From JBGSYN01 sp041750975 (GTDB taxonomy: Bacteria; Pseudomonadota; Alphaproteobacteria; Geminicoccales; Geminicoccaceae): DNA of 8,001 bases. Positions within the stretch are counted from its first letter, which is position 1, and each line of letters opens with the position of its first letter. Positions 1 to 7,263 of the stretch are shown here, piece by piece. The notes under the pieces are model-generated. The model was not told the DNA's origin, did not search any database, and saw only the letters and a list, made by a program, of their open reading frames with translations. The translations under genes were made by a program, and so were the position numbers. The stretch covers positions 1-8,001 of the forward strand of contig JBGSYN010000228.1 in NCBI GenBank assembly GCA_041750975.1, in the 5' to 3' direction.

Positions 1-1873
1 CGCCGTTGGTCTGCGCCATCTCCGCGGTGGGCGCGTCGTCGCCACGCGAGCGGCGGCGACGTTTGCGGCGCCGCCGCTTACGGCCACTGCCGTCCTCGCC
101 ATCCTCGCTCGAAGCTGAACTCTGCGCCTGCGATTCGCTGTGCGGCTGGCTCGGCTCCGCAACCTCGGGCGATACTTCCACCGATGGCTGCGCCTTGCGT
201 GACGGCTGCTCCACCGCCGCGTCTTCGCCCTCAGCCTCGATCTCGCGTTTTTCCATGACATCGAGCTTACGGTCTTCCGGCAGCATTTCGCGGTCGACGA
301 CGATCCCGACATGCATGGAATAGCGGGCTTCGAGATGCACCAGCATGTCCCGTTTCTGGTTCAGCAGATAGAGGGCCACCTCCGTGGGCAGGGTCACGCG
401 GATGCTGGCGGCTTCGCCCTTGATGCCTTGTTCCTGGATCATTCTCAGGATTTGCAGCGCCGAACTTTCCGTCGATCGGACGACACCGGCACCCGAGCAG
501 GTCGGACAGACATGACTGCTCAATTCCTGGAGGCTCGGCCGCAGCCGCTGCCGCGACAGCTCGAGCAAACCGAAGGTGCTGATCTTGCCGAGCTGGATGC
601 GGGCGCGGTCCACTTTCAACGCATCGCGAATACGCCGCTCCACCTGCCTTTGGTGGCGATTTTCGGACATGTCGATGAAGTCGATGACGAGCAGGCCGGC
701 GAGATCCCGCAAGCGCATCTGGCGGGCGATCTCGTCGGCCGCTTCGAGATTTGTCTTGACGGCGGTCTCGTCGATATGGCGCTCGCGCGTCGAGCGTCCC
801 GAATTGACGTCGATGGCGGTCAGGGCCTCGGTCGTGTGGATGACGATCGAGCCGCCCGACGGCAGCGATACCGTCGGCGTGTGCATCTGATCGAGTTGCT
901 GCTCGACATCATAGGTGAAGAAGATCGGCAATTCGCCCTTGAATTGGCGCACCTGCCGGGCGCGGCTCGGCATCAGCATTTGCATCAGCCGCTTTGCGGA
1001 TTTATAGCCTTCCTCGCCCTCGACCAGGACTTCCTCGATATCGCGGGCATAGAGATCGCGCATCGCCCGCTTGATCAGATCGCCCTCCTCGTAAATCATC
1101 GAGGGAGCAATGCTTTGCAACGTCGTCTCGCGGATCTCGCTCCACATCCGCAAAAGATAGTCATAGTCGCGCTTAATCTCGGTCTTGCTGCGCTCCTGGC
1201 CCGCGGTCCGGACGATCAGACCCATGCCGAGCGGCACATCAAGTTCCTGGGTGATCGATTTGAGCCGCCGCCGGTCGACCGGGTTGGCAATCTTGCGGCT
1301 GATGCCGCCGCCGCGCGGTGTGTTGGGCATCAGCACGCAATAGCGCCCGGCAAGCGAAAGATAGGTCGTCAACGCCGCACCCTTGGTGCCACGTTCCTCC
1401 TTGACGACCTGCACCAGGAGGATCTGCCGGCGCTTGATGACTTCCTGGATTTTGTAGCTGCGCAGGATTCTGGCCCGGCGACGCGCAAGGTCGGCGACAT
1501 CGGCGGCTTCGTCGTCAAGATCGCTGACAGCACCATTGCCGTCGTCTTCGGCCACGCTGTCGGGCTCGACGGCGGAACGATCCGCGACATCCTGCTCGAG
1601 CTTCTCCAACAGTTCCCGGTCGGCGTGCGGAATCTGATAATAATCGGGATGGATTTCGCTGAACGCCAGGAAACCATGACGATTGCCGCCATAATCGACG
1701 AAAGCGGCCTGAAGCGACGGCTCTACCCGCGTGACTTTGGCGAGGTAGATGTTTCCCTTGAGTTGTTTCTTTGTTGTCGTTTCGAAGTCGAAATCAACGA
1801 GTTGTTGACCATCGACGACGACTACCCGTGTCTCCTCCGTGTGGGTAGCGTCGATAAGCATCTTCTTCGGCAT
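1..1873 (-). CDS. rne: Ribonuclease E (RNase E/G family), C-terminus cut off by window edge
   Basis: This is the endoribonuclease that starts mRNA decay, processes rRNA and tRNA precursors, and scaffolds the degradosome. The minus-strand frame opens with MPKKMLIDAT and stays open for 624 codons to base 1. The S1 RNA-binding domain spans about residues 35-175 and is interrupted by an acidic, charged insert at about 84-135. The RTAG motif (222-225) matches the 5'-monophosphate sensor region. The DNase I-like catalytic aspartates are D355 (AIDVNSG) and D398 (LLVIDFIDM), 43 residues apart as in E. coli D303/D346. The zinc-link cysteines are C456 and C459 (CPTCSG). After about residue 545 the protein becomes acidic and low-complexity, then has an arginine-rich block at 597-610, the start of the disordered degradosome-scaffold tail. 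The ATG at 1873 is preceded by GAGGA nine bases upstream. The gene is transcribed divergently from the amidase. Identification is firm; the full length is unknown. Confidence 0.97.
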   Translation of the reverse strand, partial: MPKKMLIDATHTEETRVVVVDGQQLVDFDFETTTKKQLKGNIYLAKVTRVEPSLQAAFVDYGGNRHGFLAFSEIHPDYYQIPHADRELLEKLEQDVADRSAVEPDSVAEDDGNGAVSDLDDEAADVADLARRRARILRSYKIQEVIKRRQILLVQVVKEERGTKGAALTTYLSLAGRYCVLMPNTPRGGGISRKIANPVDRRRLKSITQELDVPLGMGLIVRTAGQERSKTEIKRDYDYLLRMWSEIRETTLQSIAPSMIYEEGDLIKRAMRDLYARDIEEVLVEGEEGYKSAKRLMQMLMPSRARQVRQFKGELPIFFTYDVEQQLDQMHTPTVSLPSGGSIVIHTTEALTAIDVNSGRSTRERHIDETAVKTNLEAADEIARQMRLRDLAGLLVIDFIDMSENRHQRQVERRIRDALKVDRARIQLGKISTFGLLELSRQRLRPSLQELSSHVCPTCSGAGVVRSTESSALQILRMIQEQGIKGEAASIRVTLPTEVALYLLNQKRDMLVHLEARYSMHVGIVVDREMLPEDRKLDVMEKREIEAEGEDAAVEQPSRKAQPSVEVSPEVAEPSQPHSESQAQSSASSEDGEDGSGRKRRRRKRRRRSRGDDAPTAEMAQTNG

Positions 1874-1882
1874 GAATGTGAA

Positions 1883-1887
1883 TCCTC
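1883..1887 (-). promoter_or_regulatory. Ribosome binding site of rne
   Basis: The minus strand reads GAGGA here, nine bases before the ATG at 1873. It fixes the rne start and lies directly below the base of the leader hairpin (1890-1931), so folding of the leader could affect ribosome access. The hairpin effect is inference. Confidence 0.7.
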
Positions 1888-1889
1888 AG

Positions 1890-1931
1890 GGCGACCGCGT
1901 AGCCGCCGTCGGGCTGACCAGCCCGGTCGCC
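1890..1931 (-). promoter_or_regulatory. Two-part hairpin in the rne 5' leader
   Basis: Read on the minus strand, GGCGACC (1931-1925) pairs perfectly with GGTCGCC (1896-1890). Immediately inside it, GGGCT (1924-1920) pairs with AGCCC (1915-1911) around a GGTC tetraloop, leaving about 14 bases unpaired on the 3' side. The two stems could stack coaxially. The base lies 16 bases before the rne ATG and abuts the Shine-Dalgarno. Just upstream (about 1932-1958) is a less GC-rich stretch with T runs, of the kind RNase E prefers to cut. In E. coli the rne leader mediates feedback control by RNase E itself; a similar role here is inference. The pairing is read directly from the sequence. Confidence 0.55.
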
Positions 1932-2360
1932 AAAATGTTGTAGAACAAAGCCGCACCACCCGGGTGACGATCCTGCCACGTGAACGAAGGCTAATGATCG
2001 AAGGGTTGCGGCGGCAGATCTTGCTGCTTTGCTGCAGGGTTTGCGTCTTTGCGAAGCCGGACGATGCGCGGCGAGGACGCCCCTCTGTCGAACTATTATG
2101 CAAGCAATCGAACGTTTCGCACACAGTCGTTCCGCCCGGCGCTGACTTGCCGGTTCCTGTTGTGGCGGCGAGGCCCCCACTAGAGAAATGCGTACTAGAT
2201 GGCTGATATGCCATGATATGCGTGCGAACCATTGCATAAACACTATAGTCACGGTATCCGCGCGCCTCAATCCGCTATTGCGACGTTGCACGAGAATTTG
2301 GGCCTTAACTACCCCAACACGAAGCCAATCGCGGCCATCCGGGCGGCATTGCAAGGTGCT

Positions 2361-3599
2361 GTGACGATCGCTCGACGCTACGCTTGCGTCTCTGTTGCCA
2401 AGGCGTTTTGGCTCATTCTGCTCGCCTTCGGTCCTTTCCTCTTGGCGATCGCGAGCGAAGCCTTTGCCTTGTCGCCCGAAATTTCGAGCGTTCGCTTCGG
2501 CACCAATGACCAAAAAACACGGATCGTTATCGATATCGACAGATTGGTCCGGTTCGATGCGTGGCGCCTGACCGATCCGGAGCGATTGGTCGTGGATTTG
2601 CCGGATGTGCGTTGGCGCATCCGCCCCTCCTTGCAAATGAAGCCCGATGGCCTCGCCGAACGCCTCCGGTTCGGCGAGCACCGGCGGGGCGCCGACCGTT
2701 TGGTCGTCGACATCGGCGAGCCCTTCGAGATCGTCCAGACCATGGCGCTCGAACCCAATCGGAATACACGCTATTATCGTCTCATTGTCGATATCGAACC
2801 GATCGACCCCGGGTTCGCGCCACAGATCGAGCCCGCAGCCGCGCCATATCTCGCCGGAACGTTCCTGGCCTACCCGGTTCCGCGCCCATCGCTCGATGCG
2901 GATTTTTATGCCGCACCGACGCCGCCTTTGATCGTACTCGATGCCGGCCATGGCGGCCGCGATCCCGGGGCGATCGGTATCAACGGTGTTTATGAACGTG
3001 ATATCACGCTCAGCGTGGCGCGCGAACTTGCGAAAAAGCTGCGTGAGCAAGACAGATATGAGGTCCTGCTGACGCGCGACGATGACAGATTCATCACGCT
3101 TCCGGAACGGATCGCGATCGCCCGTGAGGCGGGCGGCGATCTCTTCATCTCGATCCATGCCGACAGTATCGCCAAGCCGGCGCAGCGGGGCGCTTCGGTC
3201 TACACGTTGTCCGAAACCGCCTCGGACGCGGAGGCCGCAAAGCTGGCCCAAAAGGAAAATAAGGCGGGACTGATCAACGGCGTCGAGCTTACCGATCGTG
3301 ATCAATTGGTGACAAGTATCCTGATCGACCTTGCCCAACGCGATACCAACAACAAATCCATTGAATTCGCCGATTTGCTTGTGGCTGAACTCGGAGGAGC
3401 GACGCGACTCTTGGAACGGACCCGTCGCTATGCAGGCTTTGCGGTGCTCAAGGCGCCGGACATCCCCTCGGTCCTGGTGGAACTCGGCTATCTCTCGAAC
3501 TATGAAGATGCCCAATTATTGAGCGACAGGAATCATCGGGACAAGGTCGAGCGTGCTATCGTCAAGGCGATCGATGTTTTCTTCGAAACGCCGAGTTGA
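2361..3599 (+). CDS. amiC: Periplasmic N-acetylmuramoyl-L-alanine amidase (AMIN + Amidase_3, AmiC-like)
   Basis: This zinc amidase removes stem peptides from the MurNAc of peptidoglycan, and family members separate daughter cells. From the GTG at 2361 it has 412 residues. Residues 1-36 form a signal peptide: a basic start, a hydrophobic core (WLILLAFGPFLLAIA) and an AFA cleavage site. An AMIN domain (about 39-125), which targets septal or envelope peptidoglycan in this family, is followed by a Pro/Ala-rich linker (about 145-188). The Amidase_3 domain spans about 189-409, with zinc ligands H197 (DAGHGG), E212 (YERD) and H266 (SIHAD) and catalytic E375 (VELGYLSN). The segment at about 287-337 corresponds to the regulatory-helix insert of AmiA/B/C-type enzymes that EnvC/NlpD-like activators displace. 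No ATG exists before the signal peptide. I chose GTG 2361 because it leaves a normal signal peptide and has AAGG four bases upstream; TTG 2349 or 2232 are alternatives. PBP1A follows after 39 bases, probably in the same operon. Family certain; the paralogue label less so. Confidence 0.93.
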   Translation: MTIARRYACVSVAKAFWLILLAFGPFLLAIASEAFALSPEISSVRFGTNDQKTRIVIDIDRLVRFDAWRLTDPERLVVDLPDVRWRIRPSLQMKPDGLAERLRFGEHRRGADRLVVDIGEPFEIVQTMALEPNRNTRYYRLIVDIEPIDPGFAPQIEPAAAPYLAGTFLAYPVPRPSLDADFYAAPTPPLIVLDAGHGGRDPGAIGINGVYERDITLSVARELAKKLREQDRYEVLLTRDDDRFITLPERIAIAREAGGDLFISIHADSIAKPAQRGASVYTLSETASDAEAAKLAQKENKAGLINGVELTDRDQLVTSILIDLAQRDTNNKSIEFADLLVAELGGATRLLERTRRYAGFAVLKAPDIPSVLVELGYLSNYEDAQLLSDRNHRDKVERAIVKAIDVFFETPS

Positions 3600-3638
3600 G
3601 CTTCGGCAACTGCGCCAGACTATGGAGAATTAAGGAAC

Positions 3639-6077
3639 GTGGGACGACTAGTCCATTTTGTCGGTGGTAGCATTATTGGCTTGGTTTTGCTGGTTGTGGC
3701 CGGCGGCCTCGGCACGATTTTCGTGCTCGACCGTTATGCCCAGGGCATTCCGGACTATCGGCAGCTCGCGGTTTACGCGCCGCCAACCGTCACCCGAATT
3801 CATGCGGGCGACGGCCGCCTGCTGTCGGAATATGCGCACGAGAACCGGGTTTTCGTCCCAATCGAGGCAATTCCCGACCACGTCAAGCTCGCTTTCGTCG
3901 CCGCTGAAGACCAGCATTTCTACAGTCATTTCGGCATCGATCCGATCGGCGTCGTCCGTGCGAGCATCGACAATATCCAGAACTGGCGAAGTGGCGGCGG
4001 CGCCCGACCCCAGGGGGCTTCGACCATCACCCAGCAGGTGGCGAAGAACTTCCTGCTGACCAATGAGCTCTCGATTGATCGCAAGCTCAAGGAGGCCCTA
4101 CTCGCCATGCAGATGGAGCAGGCCTTCAGCAAGGAGCATATCCTCGAACTCTACCTCAACGAGATCTTTCTCGGTCGCCGCTCCTATGGGGTTGCCGCCG
4201 CCGCCCTGAACTATTTCGATAAATCCCTGGACGAGCTGACAATTTCCGAGGCGGCATTCCTTGCGGGCCTGCCGAAGGCGCCCTCGCGCTACGATCCCGA
4301 CCGCCGGACCGAGGATGCGATCGAGCGGCGCAACTACGTCCTGCGGCGGATGGCCGAGGACGGCGTGATCAGCGCTGCCGCCGAAGCGGCGGCCATGGCC
4401 GAGCCCTTGGAAACCTATAGCCGTGCCACCGCCGACTATGCCGATGCAGACTACCTCGCCGAAGAGGTCCGCCGCGATCTGGTCGCCCGCTTCGGCGCCG
4501 ACGGCTTCTACCAGGGTGGCCTCTCGGTCCGCACGACGGTGGAGCCCGAGCTTCAGACGATCGCCGACAAGGCCCTGCGCGAGGGCCTCGCCGCCTATGA
4601 CCGCCGCACCGATTGGCGCGGCCCCTTGGCGACCATCGACCTTGCCACCGAGAATTGGCAGGCATTCCTCAGATCCTTCGATCCCGGTTTCGATTTGATC
4701 AGCTGGCAAGTCGCGGCGGTGCTCGACACCCAGAAGGATGGCGCCACCATCGGCCTTGCCGACGGCACCACCCATCCTCTGCCGCGGCGCAATCTCGCCT
4801 GGGCCAGGACGCTCGACGGCGAAACCTGGGGACCCGAGATCGGCAATACCGCACAGGTGCTCTCGCCGGGCGACATCATTCTGATCGAATGGCAGGAGGC
4901 GGGGCCGGAAGAAAGCCAGGGTGCGTTCGCCCTCAGACAAGTGCCCGCGGTCCAGGGTGCGATCGTTGCGTTGGATCCCCATACCGGCCGGGTGCTGGCG
5001 ATGAGCGGCGGATTCAGCTTTCGCCAGAGCAAATTCAATCGCGCGACCCAGGCGAAGCGTCAGCCGGGCTCGTCCTTCAAGCCTTTCGTCTACTTGACCG
5101 CCCTGGAGCATGGCTTCACGCCGGCGAGCATCGAGGTCGATGCGCCCATCGTCGTCGATCAGGGTCCGAACCAGGCGAAATGGAAGCCGGAGAACTATTC
5201 CGACCGCTTCTATGGTCCGAGCACGCTGCGGCTCGGCATCGAGAAATCGCGCAATCTGATGACCGTACGCCTGACCCAGGAAATCGGCATGCCGGCGGTC
5301 ATCGACGTTGCGCAACGCTTCGGTATCGCCAACGGGCTTTCGCCTTACCTCGCCTCCGCATTAGGCTCGAACGAGGTGACCCCGCTCGAGCTCACCACCG
5401 CCTATGCCATGCTGGTCAATGGCGGCAAGCGCATCGAGCCCCGACTCGTCGACCGGATCCAGGACCAATACGGCCGGACGGTGCGCAAGACGGATACCAA
5501 GACCTGCACCGATTGCCAGAAGATCGCCTGGGATGGCAAGCCGCCGCCGCCTATCCCCGATACCCGCGCGCAGATCGTCGACACTCGCCGCGCCTACCAG
5601 ATGGTCTCGATGCTCGAAGGCGTCGTGCAGCGCGGCACGGGGGCGGCGGCGCGCTCGATCGGCAAACCCCTGGCGGGCAAGACCGGCACCACCAATGACA
5701 GCCTCGATGCCTGGTTCCTGGGCTTTTCGCCGGACCTTGCGGTCGGCGTCTATGTCGGCTTCGATCAGCCCAAGACCCTCGGCAGGCAGCAGACCGGCGC
5801 CAGCGTCGCTCTGCCGATCTGGATCGACTTCATGGGCCAGGCTCTGGCCGATCAGCCGGCAACGCCGTTCCGCACGCCGTCCGGACTGCGGCATGTCCGG
5901 ATCGACGCGCGCACCGGCAAGCTTGCCGGGCCTTCGAGCGATCTGGTGATATCCGAGGCGTTTATCCCGGGCACCGAGCCGACCGAGATCGAGCGGGGCA
6001 CGGCCGTGGCGACGCGTCCCGGCGACGAGCCGGGCTTGCCCTCCTTCGGTCCACCGACTACCTCTGGGCTCTATTGA
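3639..6077 (+). CDS. mrcA: Penicillin-binding protein 1A (glycosyltransferase GT51 + transpeptidase)
   Basis: This bifunctional class A PBP polymerises lipid II into glycan strands and crosslinks them in the periplasm, anchored in the inner membrane. It has 812 residues, normal for the family. There is one N-terminal membrane anchor (about 9-30). The GT51 domain (about 50-240) has catalytic E90 in EDQHFYSHFG, GASTITQQVAKN (126-137), the RKLKE motif with E152, and KEHILELYLNEIFLG (165-179). An OB-like PBP1A insert domain lies at about 320-425. The transpeptidase has S478-S-F-K481 (nucleophile S478), S537-R-N539 and K681-T-G, all intact. A CTDC pair (C623, C626) sits between the SxN and KTG motifs. 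The tail after about 745 is Pro/Gly-rich and probably disordered. The GTG start at 3639 is supported by GGAGA (3624-3628) and AAGGA (3632-3636), and the membrane anchor begins right after it. It sits between the amidase and prfB with short gaps, consistent with co-transcription. Confidence 0.97.
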   Translation: MGRLVHFVGGSIIGLVLLVVAGGLGTIFVLDRYAQGIPDYRQLAVYAPPTVTRIHAGDGRLLSEYAHENRVFVPIEAIPDHVKLAFVAAEDQHFYSHFGIDPIGVVRASIDNIQNWRSGGGARPQGASTITQQVAKNFLLTNELSIDRKLKEALLAMQMEQAFSKEHILELYLNEIFLGRRSYGVAAAALNYFDKSLDELTISEAAFLAGLPKAPSRYDPDRRTEDAIERRNYVLRRMAEDGVISAAAEAAAMAEPLETYSRATADYADADYLAEEVRRDLVARFGADGFYQGGLSVRTTVEPELQTIADKALREGLAAYDRRTDWRGPLATIDLATENWQAFLRSFDPGFDLISWQVAAVLDTQKDGATIGLADGTTHPLPRRNLAWARTLDGETWGPEIGNTAQVLSPGDIILIEWQEAGPEESQGAFALRQVPAVQGAIVALDPHTGRVLAMSGGFSFRQSKFNRATQAKRQPGSSFKPFVYLTALEHGFTPASIEVDAPIVVDQGPNQAKWKPENYSDRFYGPSTLRLGIEKSRNLMTVRLTQEIGMPAVIDVAQRFGIANGLSPYLASALGSNEVTPLELTTAYAMLVNGGKRIEPRLVDRIQDQYGRTVRKTDTKTCTDCQKIAWDGKPPPPIPDTRAQIVDTRRAYQMVSMLEGVVQRGTGAAARSIGKPLAGKTGTTNDSLDAWFLGFSPDLAVGVYVGFDQPKTLGRQQTGASVALPIWIDFMGQALADQPATPFRTPSGLRHVRIDARTGKLAGPSSDLVISEAFIPGTEPTEIERGTAVATRPGDEPGLPSFGPPTTSGLY

Positions 6078-6081
6078 TGCG

Positions 6082-6107
6082 GGCCGGCGAACGACGTCAT
6101 CCCGGCC
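6082..6107 (+). other. Short hairpin in the mrcA-prfB gap
   Basis: GGCCGG (6082-6087) and CCGGCC (6102-6107) form a perfect 6-bp GC stem with a 14-base loop, starting four bases after the mrcA stop. No T run follows, so it is not a convincing terminator; it may be a weak processing or stability element. A stem this short can occur by chance in GC-rich DNA. Confidence 0.25.
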
Positions 6108-6113
6108 ACCACT

Positions 6114-6119
6114 GAGGAG
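6114..6119 (+). promoter_or_regulatory. Ribosome binding site of prfB
   Basis: GAGGAG lies eight bases before the GTG at 6128. It decides the start of the short zero-frame segment of prfB, which has no ATG. Confidence 0.75.
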
Positions 6120-6127
6120 CACGGAAA

Positions 6128-7253
6128 GTGCGCGCGGAAATTGCCAATCTGGCGGACGAGATCAAGCAGGGTCTGGACCTGCTGAGGAGGCATCTTTGAC
6201 TGGGATCAGGCCCTCCTCCGTCTCGATGAACTGAATTCGCTCACCGAAGACCCCGAACTCTGGAGCGACGCCACCAAGGCGCAGGATCTGATGCGCGAGC
6301 GGACCAAGCTCGCCGATGGCATCGAGCGCCAGCGCGACCTCGAAAAGCGCCTGGGGGACTCGGTCGATCTGGCCGAGCTCGCGGAAGAGGAGGGCGAGGA
6401 ATCGACCATCGCCGAAATCCTGACGGAGCTCGAAGGCATCAAGCTCACGATCAACCGGCTGCAGCTCGAGGGCCTCCTTTCCGGCGAGGCCGACGGCAAT
6501 GACTGCTTTCTCCAGGTCAATGCCGGCGCCGGCGGCACCGAATCCTGCGACTGGGCGGAAATGCTGCTGCGGATGTATCTCCGCTGGGCCGAAGCGCACC
6601 GCTACAAGGTCGAATGGATCGAGGAAAGCGAAGGCGACGAGGCCGGGATCAAATCGGCCACCGTCAAGCTGATCGGCGACAATGCCTATGGCTGGCTCAA
6701 GACCGAGAGCGGAATCCACCGCCTGGTTCGGATCTCGCCATTCGACAGCCAGTCGCGGAGGCACACAAGCTTCGCCAGCGTCTGGGTCTCACCGATGATC
6801 GACGACACCATCGATATCCAGATCGAGGACAAGGATCTCCGGATCGACACCTATCGCGCCTCGGGCGCCGGCGGTCAGCACGTCAACCGGACCGATTCCG
6901 CGGTCCGCATCACTCATCTCCCGACCAACATCGTCGCCCAGTGCCAGAATGACCGCTCGCAGCACCGCAATCGGGCGCAAGCCATGGATATGCTCCGCGC
7001 CCGGCTCTACGAGCGTGAGCTGCAGATGCGGCGCGAGGCGGCAGACACGATCGAAGCCGGCAAGACGGATATCGGCTGGGGCCACCAGATCCGCTCCTAT
7101 GTGCTGCACCCCTACAAGATGGTGAAGGATCTCCGCACCAATGTCGAAAAGGGTAACGCCCAGGCGGTGCTCGACGGCGATCTCGACGAATTCCTCGAAG
7201 CCGCCCTCGCCCAGGGTGCCGGAGCGCTCCGCCCCGAGGCCGCCGAGGCCTGA
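6128..7253 (+). CDS. prfB: Peptide chain release factor 2, with +1 programmed frameshift (join 6128-6196, 6198-7253)
   Basis: RF2 reads UGA and UAA stop codons in the ribosomal A site and triggers peptide release. The zero frame starts at GTG 6128 and gives 23 residues ending RRHL before a TGA (6197-6199). Skipping T6197 continues as DWDQALLRLDEL to the TGA at 7251-7253, for 374 residues in total, close to the E. coli length of about 365. The coiled N-terminal domain runs to about residue 115. The stop-recognition tripeptide SPF is at 203-205, which identifies RF2 rather than RF1 (PxT). The catalytic GGQ is at 248-250 in SGAGGQHVNR. The residue equivalent to E. coli K-12 Thr246 is Ala244, the usual form in other bacteria. 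The 50-base gap after PBP1A suggests read-through from the envelope operon. A caller that ignores the frameshift would start at ATG 6291 and lose the N-terminal domain. Confidence 0.97.
6185..6200 (+). promoter_or_regulatory. prfB programmed +1 frameshift site (RF2 autoregulation)
   Basis: The site reads AGGAGG-CAT-CTT-TGA-C: an internal Shine-Dalgarno (6185-6190), a three-base spacer, the slippery Leu codon CTT (6194-6196) and the in-frame TGA (6197-6199) followed by C. This is the classic RF2 arrangement, with the same spacing as the E. coli site. When RF2 is scarce, termination at the poor UGA-C context is slow, the P-site tRNA slips +1 onto UUU, and full-length RF2 is made. The stop is codon 24 here (26 in E. 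coli). Frame continuity on both sides matches RF2 sequence. Confidence 0.96.
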
Positions 7254-7263
7254 CTGTCGGCCT

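Larger units (their letters stand above)
1874..2360. other. Divergent intergenic region between rne and the amidase gene
   Basis: About 490 bases separate the rne start from the chosen amidase start. The region must carry promoters for both directions, but I see no convincing -35/-10 pair on either strand. The best isolated -10-like words are CATAAT on the minus strand (2100-2095) and TATAGT on the plus strand (2244-2249), both without a good -35. It holds the rne leader hairpin, a 7-base direct repeat GATATGC at 2205-2211 and 2215-2221 (exactly 10 bases apart), and a tandem TTGCTGC at 2021-2027 and 2029-2035. Open frames crossing it translate to low-complexity Arg/Ser-rich sequence and do not look like genes. 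The frame of the amidase stays open upstream to a TTG at 2232, but that stretch does not look like protein. Confidence 0.6.

Noticed and set aside
2095..2100. CATAAT on the minus strand as the rne -10 box
   Set aside because: No acceptable -35 hexamer 16-18 bases upstream; too weak to list as a promoter.
311..2206. 631-codon plus-strand open frame antisense to rne
   Set aside because: It lies opposite a certain RNase E gene and crosses the intergenic region without a change in character. Its product has no recognisable domain, and long antisense frames are expected in GC-rich genes with strong codon bias.
1822..2232. 136-codon minus-strand frame filling the rne upstream region
   Set aside because: It overlaps the rne start out of frame, is Ser/Arg-rich, and has no ribosome binding site or domain.
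1794..3515. 573-codon minus-strand open frame opposite the amidase
   Set aside because: It overlaps both the amidase and the 5' part of rne, has no domain signal, and mirrors the amidase codon pattern. Shadow frame.
4098..5315. 405-codon minus-strand open frame opposite PBP1A
   Set aside because: Antisense to a gene with complete GT51 and transpeptidase motifs; no signal of its own.
6128..6199. prfB as a pseudogene with a premature TGA
   Set aside because: The TGA sits in the canonical frameshift cassette and RF2 sequence resumes exactly one base on, so the gene is functional.
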